Assembly: GCF_002532045.1 (NCBI RefSeq)
Contig: NZ_NWTG01000002.1
Location: 372,001-436,000, forward strand
Origin: Bradyrhizobium sp. C9
GTDB taxonomy: Bacteria; Pseudomonadota; Alphaproteobacteria; Rhizobiales; Xanthobacteraceae
DNA: 64,000 nucleotides
Reading direction: 5' to 3'
A model generated the notes under the pieces. That model was not told where the DNA came from. It saw only the letters and a list, made by a program, of their open reading frames with translations, and did no database searches. The stretch's first letter is position 1. Every line of letters begins with the position of its first letter. Of the stretch, positions 8,133 through 15,372 are shown piece after piece. The position numbers and the translations under genes are program-made.

Positions 8133-8516
8133 TCAAATCGTTTGAACGCCGAGCCGTCCGGGCGCGCCTTCGTGCTTGCCGGCGGCCTTGGCCGCGTCGC
8201 GCACCAGCTGCTCGAGCACGGCGAGATAATCGAGGAAGCGGCGGCGGCCGCTCTTGGTCAGGCGGCAGGTGGTGTGCGGGCGATTGCCTTCATAGCCCTT
8301 GATGACGTCGACGAGGCCGGCCTCCTGCAGCACCTGCAGATGCCGGCTGAGATTGCCGTCGGTCAGGCCGCAGAGTTGCTTGAGATCGGCGAAGGCGAGC
8401 CCCTTCGGATGCGCCATCAGCGAGGTCAGTAGTCCAAGCCGCGCCTTCTCGTGGATGACCCGGTCGAGGCCATCATAGGCGAACGGCGCGGTGGTCACGT
8501 CAGTCTTCGGCATCAT
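8133..8516 (-). CDS. Winged-helix transcriptional regulator (HTH_34/ArsR-like)
   Basis: The protein has 127 residues. A winged-helix DNA-binding domain fills residues 15-95: ARLGLLTSLMAHPKGLAFADL, recognition helix LTDGNLSRHLQVLQEAG, then a wing ending TTCRLTKSGRRRFLDYLAVL. This is the short regulator type often paired with a membrane protein. Its start overlaps the end of the membrane-protein gene by 17 bases, and the prenyltransferase follows after 30 bases, so all are probably one transcript. It is the natural candidate to bind the two 17-bp palindromes in this operon. Confidence 0.85.
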   Translation of the reverse strand: MMPKTDVTTAPFAYDGLDRVIHEKARLGLLTSLMAHPKGLAFADLKQLCGLTDGNLSRHLQVLQEAGLVDVIKGYEGNRPHTTCRLTKSGRRRFLDYLAVLEQLVRDAAKAAGKHEGAPGRLGVQTI

Positions 8517-9117
8517 TGCCTCCGGAAGCGAAATACAACAGCGCTGCGAGCAGCAGCTGGCCGATCGCGAATGGCAGGCCCATGGTCCAGGGCGACAATG
8601 CGTGGCTCTGGCTTGCGATCAGCAACACCGTGAAGCCCGACAGGAAATACCAGGCGCCGCCGAGCGCGATCGTGCGCGGCAGCAGGCGGACCGAGGCGAA
8701 CACGCCGAGGCTGACCAGCACCTGCCACAGGCCGGGCAGCATCCACAGCGTCTCGGGCGCGAATTTCCATTGCAGGATCGCGAGCAGCACGCCGGCGATG
8801 ACAGCGGGAACGAACTGCTCGATCGCCTGCTGGACCATCGCGTCGGCAAGGCCGGAATGGTGCCGCCGCGAACGCGCCTGCATCTCGATCCAGATCAGCA
8901 GCGCGGACAGCAACGCGGCTGCGGCCCAGCCGGCGAGGAACGCGATCGGATGGTGGGTCGGATCATCGAGCCAGAGATATTGCGCAAGCGCCGTAACCAG
9001 CGCGATGCCGCTGGTGGCGGCGACCGTCGCCGGACCGTAGCCGCGGAATGCGGTTCCCGCCGCGATCTGACTGCGGATCGCGAGAATATCGGCCAACGCC
9101 TTGTCGAGGTCGCGCAT
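8500..9117 (-). CDS. Polytopic membrane protein, function unknown
   Basis: The protein has 205 residues with about six hydrophobic segments (near 32-50, 58-78, 104-122, 127-147, 150-170 and 176-196). A short cytosolic start (MRDLDKALADILAIRSQIAAG) resembles that of other membrane proteins paired with HTH_34 regulators. No catalytic motif is visible. It is the first gene of the minus-strand operon that runs through the regulator and the cis-prenyltransferase to the BchE-like enzyme. A TATACT -10 box and a palindromic operator lie just upstream. Confidence 0.75.
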   Translation of the reverse strand: MRDLDKALADILAIRSQIAAGTAFRGYGPATVAATSGIALVTALAQYLWLDDPTHHPIAFLAGWAAAALLSALLIWIEMQARSRRHHSGLADAMVQQAIEQFVPAVIAGVLLAILQWKFAPETLWMLPGLWQVLVSLGVFASVRLLPRTIALGGAWYFLSGFTVLLIASQSHALSPWTMGLPFAIGQLLLAALLYFASGGNDAED

Positions 9118-9128
9118 GTTCTGCCCGC

Positions 9129-9145
9129 ACTTTGTAATGCAAAGT
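9129..9145. promoter_or_regulatory. 17-bp palindromic operator at the operon promoter
   Basis: ACTTTGTAATGCAAAGT is a palindrome with 6-base arms and a 5-base centre, 12 bases upstream of the membrane-protein ATG. It matches the palindrome at 8094-8110 at 16 of 17 positions in the same orientation relative to transcription. It overlaps the -10 box, so occupancy should repress. Confidence 0.75.
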
Positions 9146-9170
9146 ATACGGGATCACCAAGCAAACGCAA
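9143..9170 (-). promoter_or_regulatory. Sigma-70-type promoter of the membrane protein-regulator-prenyltransferase operon
   Basis: On the minus strand TTGCGT (9170-9165) and TATACT (9148-9143) are separated by 16 bases. Transcription would start about 20 bases before the ATG at 9117, inside or at the edge of the 9129-9145 palindrome. Confidence 0.5.
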
Positions 9171-9245
9171 GCGTCATCGCACCGCTTGCCGATCGTGATG
9201 TTTAATGGCCGGTTACTGCACGGATTGCGGCGAAAGCGTGCCGCC

Positions 9246-9602
9246 TCAGACCTTCACCAGGCTGGTAAAGCCGCCATAGATCATCCGCTTGACGTCGAAC
9301 GGCACGTCGCCCTTGCCCATCGATTCCAGACGGGGGTCGGCCATCACCTTGGCGTTGATCCTGTCGCGCTGGGCGCGCGACTTGTAGGTGATCCAGGCGA
9401 ACACGACGGTTTCGCCGGCCTTCAGTTTCACGCTTTGCGGAAACGAGGTCAGCTTGCCGGGCTTGACGTCGTCGGCGACCCATTCGCGATAATCCAGCGC
9501 ACCGTGTTCGCGCCAGACCTTGCCGACCATCTTCGAGAGCTGGGCGTAGGCTTTGAGTTTCTTCTTCGGCACGGCGACGACGAAACCATCGACGTAAGGC
9601 AT
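9246..9602 (-). CDS. DUF1428 domain-containing protein (YbaA-like)
   Basis: The protein has 118 residues. It begins MPYVDGFVVAVPKKKLKAY and contains FAWITYKSRAQRD and GFTSLVKV at the end, typical of DUF1428, a small dimeric alpha/beta-barrel-like family of unknown function. Length matches the family. It stands alone between the membrane-protein operon and a repeat element. Confidence 0.88.
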   Translation of the reverse strand: MPYVDGFVVAVPKKKLKAYAQLSKMVGKVWREHGALDYREWVADDVKPGKLTSFPQSVKLKAGETVVFAWITYKSRAQRDRINAKVMADPRLESMGKGDVPFDVKRMIYGGFTSLVKV

Positions 9603-9626
9603 GGGCGTTTCCTGTTGTTACGTTGA

Positions 9627-9745
9627 CGTCATTGCGAGGAGCCAACGGGTTGCGCGGATGCGCGCCCGATGACAGGCTCCGCGACGAAGCAATCCAGCTC
9701 GACGCTTGCAGCGCGATGGATTGCTTCCCTTCGCTCGCAATGACG
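9627..9745. repeat. Intergenic palindromic repeat, family B (copy 1)
   Basis: A 119-bp element with ends CGTCATTGCGAG and CTCGCAATGACG and an inner GAAGCAATCC / GGATTGCTTC pair. A shorter copy is at 15286-15371. It occupies the gap between DUF1428 and DUF899. Confidence 0.8.
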
Positions 9746-9764
9746 CCGCGTGACGCGTTGCGCG

Positions 9765-10502
9765 TCAGCTGTGACAGCAGGATGCCTGAACCGGCGCCGG
9801 TTGGTATTGGTCACGTAGCCGCACCCAATCCATCGGATAGGGCAACCCCTCCTCGTGGCGGCCAAGCGGCGTCAGGTCGAGATAGTGATAGGCGGCGTTC
9901 ATCATGTCGAGGCCGCGCGCGAAGGTCGAGTAAGTGTGGAACACGTTCCCCTTCTCGTCGCGGAAGAACACGCTGATGCCGGGCAGTTCGGGACCATAGA
10001 GCGGGGTCGTTCCATAATTGTATTTCGCGTCCCCGGCATCGATCTGGCCTTGCGTGAACGACACACCGTAGTCGTAGTTGAAGTCATTGGCGCCCGACGA
10101 CACCCAGTCGAAGGTCCAGCCCATCCGCTGCTTGAAGGCCTCCAGCTTGGCGAGCGGCGCAAGCGAGATCGCCACCATCGTCGTGTCGCGCGCAGCCAGA
10201 TGCGGAACCATGCGTTCGAAGCCGTCGACCCAGAACGAGCAGCTCTTGCAGGCTGCGTCCCAATCGGGCGCGAACATCACGTGCTGCACCACGAGCTGCG
10301 GCCTGCCCTTGAAGAGATCGCCGAGCGTCACCTTGCCATCCGGTCCGTCGAACACATAGTCCTTGTCGACCTTCACCCACGGCAGTTCGCGGCGCTCTTG
10401 GCTCAGCGCCTCGCGGGCCTGGGTGAGCTCCTTCTCGCGGGCCATCAACGCCTTGCGGGCCGCGATCCATTCGTCACGCGAAACGATCTTGTGCTGTTGC
10501 AT
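9765..10502 (-). CDS. DUF899 family thioredoxin-like protein
   Basis: The protein has 245 residues. The family is thioredoxin-related; here a CKSC pair lies at residues 85-88 (APDWDAACKSCSFW) and the tail ends in a second Cys pair (CCHS). The block LPGISVFFRDEKGNVFHTYS and the C-terminal MDWVRLRDQY are characteristic. The start was set at MQQHKIVS because GCAAAGGAGC lies 7-12 bases upstream; the frame continues 11 codons further. It follows the SRPBCC gene by 19 bases, in the same direction, so ArsR-SRPBCC-DUF899 likely form one operon. Confidence 0.87.
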   Translation of the reverse strand: MQQHKIVSRDEWIAARKALMAREKELTQAREALSQERRELPWVKVDKDYVFDGPDGKVTLGDLFKGRPQLVVQHVMFAPDWDAACKSCSFWVDGFERMVPHLAARDTTMVAISLAPLAKLEAFKQRMGWTFDWVSSGANDFNYDYGVSFTQGQIDAGDAKYNYGTTPLYGPELPGISVFFRDEKGNVFHTYSTFARGLDMMNAAYHYLDLTPLGRHEEGLPYPMDWVRLRDQYQPAPVQASCCHS

Positions 10503-10521
10503 GCGATGCTCCTTTGCGGGG

Positions 10522-11013
10522 TCAGGCGTCGACATATTGCGCGAGATTGCCGAGGAATTCGGTCCAGCCGCGCTGGTGGTTGTCGCGCGCGGTCTCGTCG
10601 ACGAACTGCGCGTGACGGAAGGTGAGCAAGGTGCCGCCGGCGTCGGGCTTGATCGACACCGTCACCTCGGACTCGCGCTCCGGCGTCGAATGCCAGGCCC
10701 AGCTGAACACCAGCTTCTGGTTCGGCACTACTTCGCGGTAGACGCCGCCGACCTCGTGATACTCACCGTTGGTGCCGGTGAATTTGATCCGGTAGCGTCC
10801 GCCGACGCGGACATCGAGCTCGGCCTGCGTCGTGCCGGGCTTGACCTCGCCCGGGCCGAACCACCGCACTAGGTTTTCCGGCTCGGTCCACGCGGCGTAG
10901 ACTTTTTCCGGCCGGGCGCGGAGGCGCCGCGTGAGGGTGAGGCTTGGTCGCGCGGCAAGGCCGGCGTCGGCTGCGGATTGGTTTGCCGATTCAGTTGCCG
11001 ATTCAGTTGCCAT
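10522..11013 (-). CDS. SRPBCC / AHSA1-type domain protein
   Basis: The protein has 163 residues with a START-like fold: RARPEKVYAAWTEPENLVRWFGP near residue 33, VGGRYRIKF, and the C-terminal GWTEFLGNLAQYV. Such proteins usually bind hydrophobic ligands and are commonly paired with ArsR regulators, as here. The N-terminal 28 residues contain a tandem ATESATESA and overlap the regulator gene by 145 bases in another frame. A later start near residue 25 would still leave the full domain intact. Confidence 0.85.
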   Translation of the reverse strand: MATESATESANQSAADAGLAARPSLTLTRRLRARPEKVYAAWTEPENLVRWFGPGEVKPGTTQAELDVRVGGRYRIKFTGTNGEYHEVGGVYREVVPNQKLVFSWAWHSTPERESEVTVSIKPDAGGTLLTFRHAQFVDETARDNHQRGWTEFLGNLAQYVDA

Positions 11014-11342
11014 GGGTCTTCCTCCACAAAAGCGGCAAGGCGGTCGAGATTATCGGACCAGAATTGCGCATAGCGATTGAGCCAGTTCATCGCCTGCTCC
11101 ATCGGCCTCGCGGTGAGGCGGCACGCCACCGTGCGGCCGGTCTTTTCGCGCGCGACCAGGCCGGCATCCGTGAGCACGTCGAGATGCTTCATGATCGCCG
11201 GCAACGACATCGCGAATGGCTGCGCCAGCTCGCTCACCGACAGGCTTTCCTGCGCGCCGAGCCGGGCCAGCAGCGCGCGGCGGGTGGGATCGGAAAGCGC
11301 CGCAAAGGTGCGGTCCAGCGTCTCGTCTTGATACTTAACCAT
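10869..11342 (-). CDS. ArsR-family transcriptional regulator with long overlapping tail
   Basis: The protein has 157 residues. The first 105 are a complete ArsR winged-helix protein: TFAALSDPTRRALLARL, MSLPAIMKHLDVLTDAGLV, then ARPMEQAMNWLNRYAQFW. No metal-binding Cys pattern is present, so it belongs to the AHSA1-partner subgroup. The last 50 residues are low-complexity (Gln, Asn, Pro, Arg) and come from reading through the start of the SRPBCC gene in another frame. This tail may be the result of a lost stop codon. The gene has a near-consensus promoter that leaves no room for a leader. Confidence 0.85.
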   Translation of the reverse strand: MVKYQDETLDRTFAALSDPTRRALLARLGAQESLSVSELAQPFAMSLPAIMKHLDVLTDAGLVAREKTGRTVACRLTARPMEQAMNWLNRYAQFWSDNLDRLAAFVEEDPWQLNRQLNRQTNPQPTPALPRDQASPSRGASAPGRKKSTPRGPSRKT

Positions 11343-11377
11343 GTGGTTTAGTATAGGCGCAAACGGCGCGGCGTCAA
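11337..11377 (-). promoter_or_regulatory. Near-consensus promoter and palindromic operator of the ArsR operon
   Basis: On the minus strand TTGACG (11377-11372), a 16-base spacer and TATACT (11355-11350) precede the ATG at 11342 by 7 bases, so the transcript should be leaderless. The palindrome AACCA-TG-TGGTT (11337-11348) covers the start site and initiation codon and is a likely autoregulatory operator. Confidence 0.65.
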
Positions 11378-11475
11378 GCGCCTACCTTCACGATCACGTC
11401 AATGCCGCAGCGTCGCGACGCCGGATGGTTGGGACGATTGCAGGCGGAGAGCAGAAGCGCCCTCCCGGCCCACGG

Positions 11476-11769
11476 CTACTGCCGGTGGTGCCGGTGCCGA
11501 TGCCCGTGACGATACGGCGGAGGCTGCTCCGGCTCGAGCTGCTCGCGAAACAGGAATCGCGGATTTTCGCCGCAAGCGAGGAAGCGCCCCGATACGCTCG
11601 CAAGGCACTGCTGGTAGGTCCGATAGGCGCATTCGCCGGGATAGCCGAGGCTCGGGCCCTGTGCGCACCACGGGTAGTCATAAGGATCGGCGGCAGCAGG
11701 CCTGATGCTCGCCGCACCGGCAAGCGTCATCGCTCCCAAGACAAGCATTGCCATTTGCGATGCGCGCAT
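11476..11769 (-). CDS. DUF3551 domain-containing secreted protein
   Basis: The protein has 97 residues. A signal peptide (about 1-27, ending RPAAADP) precedes a mature region with the conserved pattern YPWCAQGPSLGYPGECAYR and QQCLASVSGRFLACGENP, whose four cysteines should form disulfides. The tail is His-rich (HGHRHRHHR), which might bind metal. DUF3551 proteins are abundant in Bradyrhizobium and their role is unknown. Confidence 0.85.
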   Translation of the reverse strand: MRASQMAMLVLGAMTLAGAASIRPAAADPYDYPWCAQGPSLGYPGECAYRTYQQCLASVSGRFLACGENPRFLFREQLEPEQPPPYRHGHRHRHHRQ

Positions 11770-11924
11770 GATCCGCCTCCTCAGATGCCGCAGTTAAAGC
11801 GCGGCATCTTGGGTAAGGTTCCTGAAGGTCATTTTATTCCGCGTCAAGGTTCGGCAATTTTCGGGCTCGCCCGCGCGGATCAGACCTGGCCCGCGCGGTT
11901 CAGCCAAGCTGAACATACAAAGGC

Positions 11925-12896
11925 CTACTCGACCTTGAGGCCGGCGAACTCGACCACCTTCTTCCACTTGTCGGTCTCGGCCTTGATGTCGTTGCCGAAG
12001 GCGTCCGGCGTCTGGATCAGCGAGTCGCCGCCGAGCTCGACCAGGCGCTTCCGCATGTCGGGTTCGGCGAGAACGGCGTTGATCTCGGTGTTGAGCTTGG
12101 CGATCAGCTCCTTCGGCGTGTTCTTCGGCGCGCCCATGCCGAACAGCGCGCTCGCCTCATAGCCCTTCACGGTCTCGGCGATCGCCGGCACATCAGGCAA
12201 TTGCGAGGAGCGTTCCGTCGTGGTCACGCCGAGCGCGCGCAGCGAGCCGGAGCGGATGTGCTGGATGATCGAAGGCATATTGTCGAAGATCACCTGTACC
12301 TGGCCGCCGAGCATGTCGGTGATCGCGGGCGCGGCGCCGCGATACGGCACGTGCTGCATCTTGCAGCCGGTCATCGACATGAACATCTCGCCGGAAAGGT
12401 GCACCGAGGTGCCGTTGCCGGAAGAGGCCATGTTCACCTTGCCGGGATTGGCCTTCACATACTCGATGAACTCGGCGACGTTCTTCGCCGGTACGTCCTT
12501 GTTCACCGTCATCACGTTCGGCACGCGGTTGAAGGAGGCGACCGGCGCGACGTCGCGCACGAAGTTGAACTTCAGGTTGGCGTAGAGCGAGGCGTTGATG
12601 TAGTTCGCCGGATTGACCAGCAGCACGGTGTAGCCGTCCGGCTCGGCATTGATCGCAGCTTCGGTGCCGATATTGTTGCCGGCGCCCGGCTTGTTCTCGA
12701 TCACGAACTGCTGGCCGAGCTTCTCCGACAGCCGCTGCCCGATCAGGCGCGCGATGATGTCGGTGGCGCCGCCCGGCGGATAGCCCACGATCCAGCGCAC
12801 CGGCCGCGCCGGATAGTCGGCAGCCGAGGCGCGGCCGATCGCGAATGTCGAAATCCCCGACCCGATCAGGCCCAGCGCGGCGCGGCGTGAAATCAT
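11925..12896 (-). CDS. Tripartite tricarboxylate transporter substrate-binding protein (Bug/TctC family)
   Basis: The protein has 323 residues. A signal sequence with twin arginine (MISRRAALGLIGSG) is cleaved near AXA at about residue 25. The mature part has the Bug signature YPARPVRWIVGYPPGGATD and later GHV-like ligand loops (HVPYRGAAPAITDMLGGQV). The family captures carboxylates or aromatic acids in the periplasm for TctAB-type permeases. No permease genes are adjacent, so this is an orphan receptor, as is common in the family. Confidence 0.9.
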   Translation of the reverse strand: MISRRAALGLIGSGISTFAIGRASAADYPARPVRWIVGYPPGGATDIIARLIGQRLSEKLGQQFVIENKPGAGNNIGTEAAINAEPDGYTVLLVNPANYINASLYANLKFNFVRDVAPVASFNRVPNVMTVNKDVPAKNVAEFIEYVKANPGKVNMASSGNGTSVHLSGEMFMSMTGCKMQHVPYRGAAPAITDMLGGQVQVIFDNMPSIIQHIRSGSLRALGVTTTERSSQLPDVPAIAETVKGYEASALFGMGAPKNTPKELIAKLNTEINAVLAEPDMRKRLVELGGDSLIQTPDAFGNDIKAETDKWKKVVEFAGLKVE

Positions 12897-13058
12897 GAAG
12901 TCTCTCCCAATCCCGCAGGGTTCGACCCTGCCCGTTTCTGTTGCGTTGCGTGCGGCGCGGTTCTAACAAACAATGTCTGAAGCGGCCAGTGCGACACGTG
13001 CGACATTGACCGCGACGAAAGGCTAAGCTGCAACGCTCCGAACCGAAGAGAATCGATC

Positions 13059-13478
13059 ATGTCCGTCAAGGTGAATGGGCTCGACCATCTCGTGATCAAC
13101 GTCACCGATGTCGTGCGCTCGGTTGCCTGGTACAGCAGGATCCTCGGCATGGAGGTGAAGGTGTTCGACCCCGGCAAGGGCAAGACACCGCGGACCTCGC
13201 TGGTGTTCGGCAACCAGAAGATCAACGTGCGGCCACGCGACGCGGACAAGGTGGACTGGTTCACCGCCGATCATGAAGCGGCCGGCAGCGACGATCTCTG
13301 CTTCCTCACCTCGAGCCCGCCCGAGGCGGTGGTCGCGCATCTGAAGGCCCACGGCGTCAAGATCGAGGAAGGCCCGGTAGCCAAGCAGGGCGCGCGCGGC
13401 ACGCTGCGCTCGGTCTATTGCCGCGACCCCGACGGCAGCCTGATTGAGATCTCGTCGTATGAGAGGGATCCAAGCTAG
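13059..13478 (+). CDS. VOC family protein (glyoxalase/bleomycin-resistance fold)
   Basis: The protein has 139 residues. Two beta-alpha-beta-beta-beta halves are visible: GLDHLVINVTDVVRSVAWYS with the first metal-ligand His, and the C-terminal VYCRDPDGSLIEIS with the Glu ligand. This suits a metal-dependent dioxygenase, lyase or antibiotic-binding protein. The substrate is not evident. It is transcribed away from the Bug receptor gene. Confidence 0.88.
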   Translation: MSVKVNGLDHLVINVTDVVRSVAWYSRILGMEVKVFDPGKGKTPRTSLVFGNQKINVRPRDADKVDWFTADHEAAGSDDLCFLTSSPPEAVVAHLKAHGVKIEEGPVAKQGARGTLRSVYCRDPDGSLIEISSYERDPS

Positions 13479-13685
13479 CTGTCGTTCGGCATTGCTAGCA
13501 AACCAGTCGGGCGAACGCGCGCCGATGGCAGCGGCGCGAACAGATCCACCCGTTCCGTGCGGCGGAACGAATTGCTTCAGCGCAAGATCACTTTGCGAAT
13601 CCCGATTTGCTCTCGGCGCACACCGATGGCAGAACTGATCTCAACCAAGATCAATGGCGGCCGGCAAGGCTGCGCGGGAGGACAC

Positions 13686-15266
13686 ATGACGACTTCACAG
13701 CCAGTGCCGGGCATCGTCGGACCGTTTGCGGGGCTCGACGTGCCGTGGCTGCTCAGGATGCGCGCCGAGGTGCGCCGCGATCATCCATTCCTGATCTGGG
13801 CGCCGTTCGATGCGCCGGCACGGCGCTGGAGCTACGGCGAATTCCATGAGCGCGTCGGCGCGCTCGCGGCGGGCCTCGCCAGGCGCGGCATCAAGCAGGG
13901 CGACTATGTCCTGATCCATCTCGACAACTGCGTCGAGGCGATCATGGCGTGGTTCGCCTGTGTCGAGCTTGGCGCCATTGCCGTCACCACGAATACCCGC
14001 TCGGCCGCGGCCGAGATCGAATATTTTGCCGGTCATTGCGGCGCGGTCGCCGCGATCACCCAGCCGGCCTATGCCGAGCTGATATCTGCCAACTGCAAGG
14101 GCCTGCGCTGGATCGCAGTGACCTCGCATGATGCGGGGCAGGCGCCGGCACAGCCGGCCGCGCGCGGCGACAGTTTTGACGCATTGTTCGCCGACAGCGC
14201 CGACCGGCCGAAGCGCCCGATCGATCCGCTCGCTCCCTGCAGCGTGCAATATACCTCAGGGACCACATCGCGGCCGAAGGCGGTGTTATGGACGCATGCC
14301 AACGCGCTGTGGGGCGCCAAGATCAACGCCGCCCATCAGGACCTGCACGCGAGCGACGTGCACCAGACCTACCTGCCGCTGTTCCACACCAACGCGCTGG
14401 CCTATTCGATGCTGGCGAGCCTGTGGGTCGGCGCGACCTGCCTGATCCAGCCGCGCTTCTCGGCGAGCCGGTTCTGGCGGGTGGCGATCGAGCACGGCTC
14501 GACCTGGACCTCGACGATCCCGTTCTGCATGAAGGCGCTGCTGGAGCACGAGGTTCCGAAGAACCACAAGTTCCGCCTCTGGGGTACGGCCGTGAACGAG
14601 CCGCCGGCATTCGCCGTGTTCGGCATCAAGATCATCGGCTGGTGGGGCATGACCGAAACCATCACCCACGGCATCATCGGCGAGGTCGACCAGCCGAACC
14701 CGCCGATGTCGATCGGCCGCGCTGCGCCGGAATACGAAATCCGCATCACCAACGATGACGGTGCGCCAACCGGCGTCGGCGAGACCGGCAATCTCCTGAT
14801 CAAGGGCATCCCCGGCCTGTCGCTGTTCGCCGAATATCTGCATAACGAGAAGGCGACGCGCGAGAGCTTTGACGAGCACGGCTATTTCATCACCGGCGAC
14901 CGCGTCACGATGCTGGAGCGCGGCTATCTCAGGTTCGGCGATCGCTCCAAGGACATGCTCAAGGTCGGTGGCGAGAACGTCGCGGCCTCCGAGATCGAGC
15001 AGGTGATCGCGGTGGTGCCGGGCGTGCGCGAGGCCGCCGTGGTGGCGAAGAAGCACCCGATGCTGGACGAGGTGCCGGTCGTCTTCATCATCCCGCAAAC
15101 CGGCGTCGCGGCGCTGCCCGCCGACCTGCACGACAAGGTCATGACCGCCTGCCGCTCCGCGCTCGCCGACTTCAAGGTGCCGCGCGAGATCCGCTTCGTC
15201 GACGAGATGCCGCGCTCGACGCTGGAGAAGGTTGCGAAGGCGGAATTGCGGAAGATGCTGGAGTAG
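13686..15266 (+). CDS. AMP-forming acyl-CoA ligase (CaiC/acyl-CoA synthetase family)
   Basis: The protein has 526 residues. It activates a carboxylic acid with ATP and CoA. Motifs seen: the phosphate loop YTSGTTSRPKAVLWTHAN (near residue 187), GWWGMTETITHG, the GDR hinge (YFITGDRVTMLERGYLRFGDR) and the C-terminal catalytic Lys (TLEKVAKAELRKML). The frame extends 43 codons further upstream, but GGGAGGACAC directly before ATG 13686 marks this start. The cytochrome P450 gene converges on it from the other side, suggesting a shared catabolic theme such as a terpenoid or steroid acid; this is inference. Confidence 0.9.
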   Translation: MTTSQPVPGIVGPFAGLDVPWLLRMRAEVRRDHPFLIWAPFDAPARRWSYGEFHERVGALAAGLARRGIKQGDYVLIHLDNCVEAIMAWFACVELGAIAVTTNTRSAAAEIEYFAGHCGAVAAITQPAYAELISANCKGLRWIAVTSHDAGQAPAQPAARGDSFDALFADSADRPKRPIDPLAPCSVQYTSGTTSRPKAVLWTHANALWGAKINAAHQDLHASDVHQTYLPLFHTNALAYSMLASLWVGATCLIQPRFSASRFWRVAIEHGSTWTSTIPFCMKALLEHEVPKNHKFRLWGTAVNEPPAFAVFGIKIIGWWGMTETITHGIIGEVDQPNPPMSIGRAAPEYEIRITNDDGAPTGVGETGNLLIKGIPGLSLFAEYLHNEKATRESFDEHGYFITGDRVTMLERGYLRFGDRSKDMLKVGGENVAASEIEQVIAVVPGVREAAVVAKKHPMLDEVPVVFIIPQTGVAALPADLHDKVMTACRSALADFKVPREIRFVDEMPRSTLEKVAKAELRKMLE

Positions 15267-15285
15267 GAACGGCACTGTGCCTCGC

Positions 15286-15371
15286 CGTCATTGCGAGCGA
15301 AGCGAAGCAATCCACCGGCCCGCGTACGCTGAAGCATGGATTGCTTCGTCGCTTCGCTCCTCGCAATGACG
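15286..15371. repeat. Intergenic palindromic repeat, family B (copy 2)
   Basis: An 86-bp element with ends CGTCATTGCGAGCGAAGCG and CGCTTCGCTCCTCGCAATG, sharing the GAAGCAATCC / GGATTGCTTC core with the copy at 9627-9745. It sits between convergent genes and abuts the P450 stop codon. Confidence 0.85.
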
Positions 15372-15372
15372 G

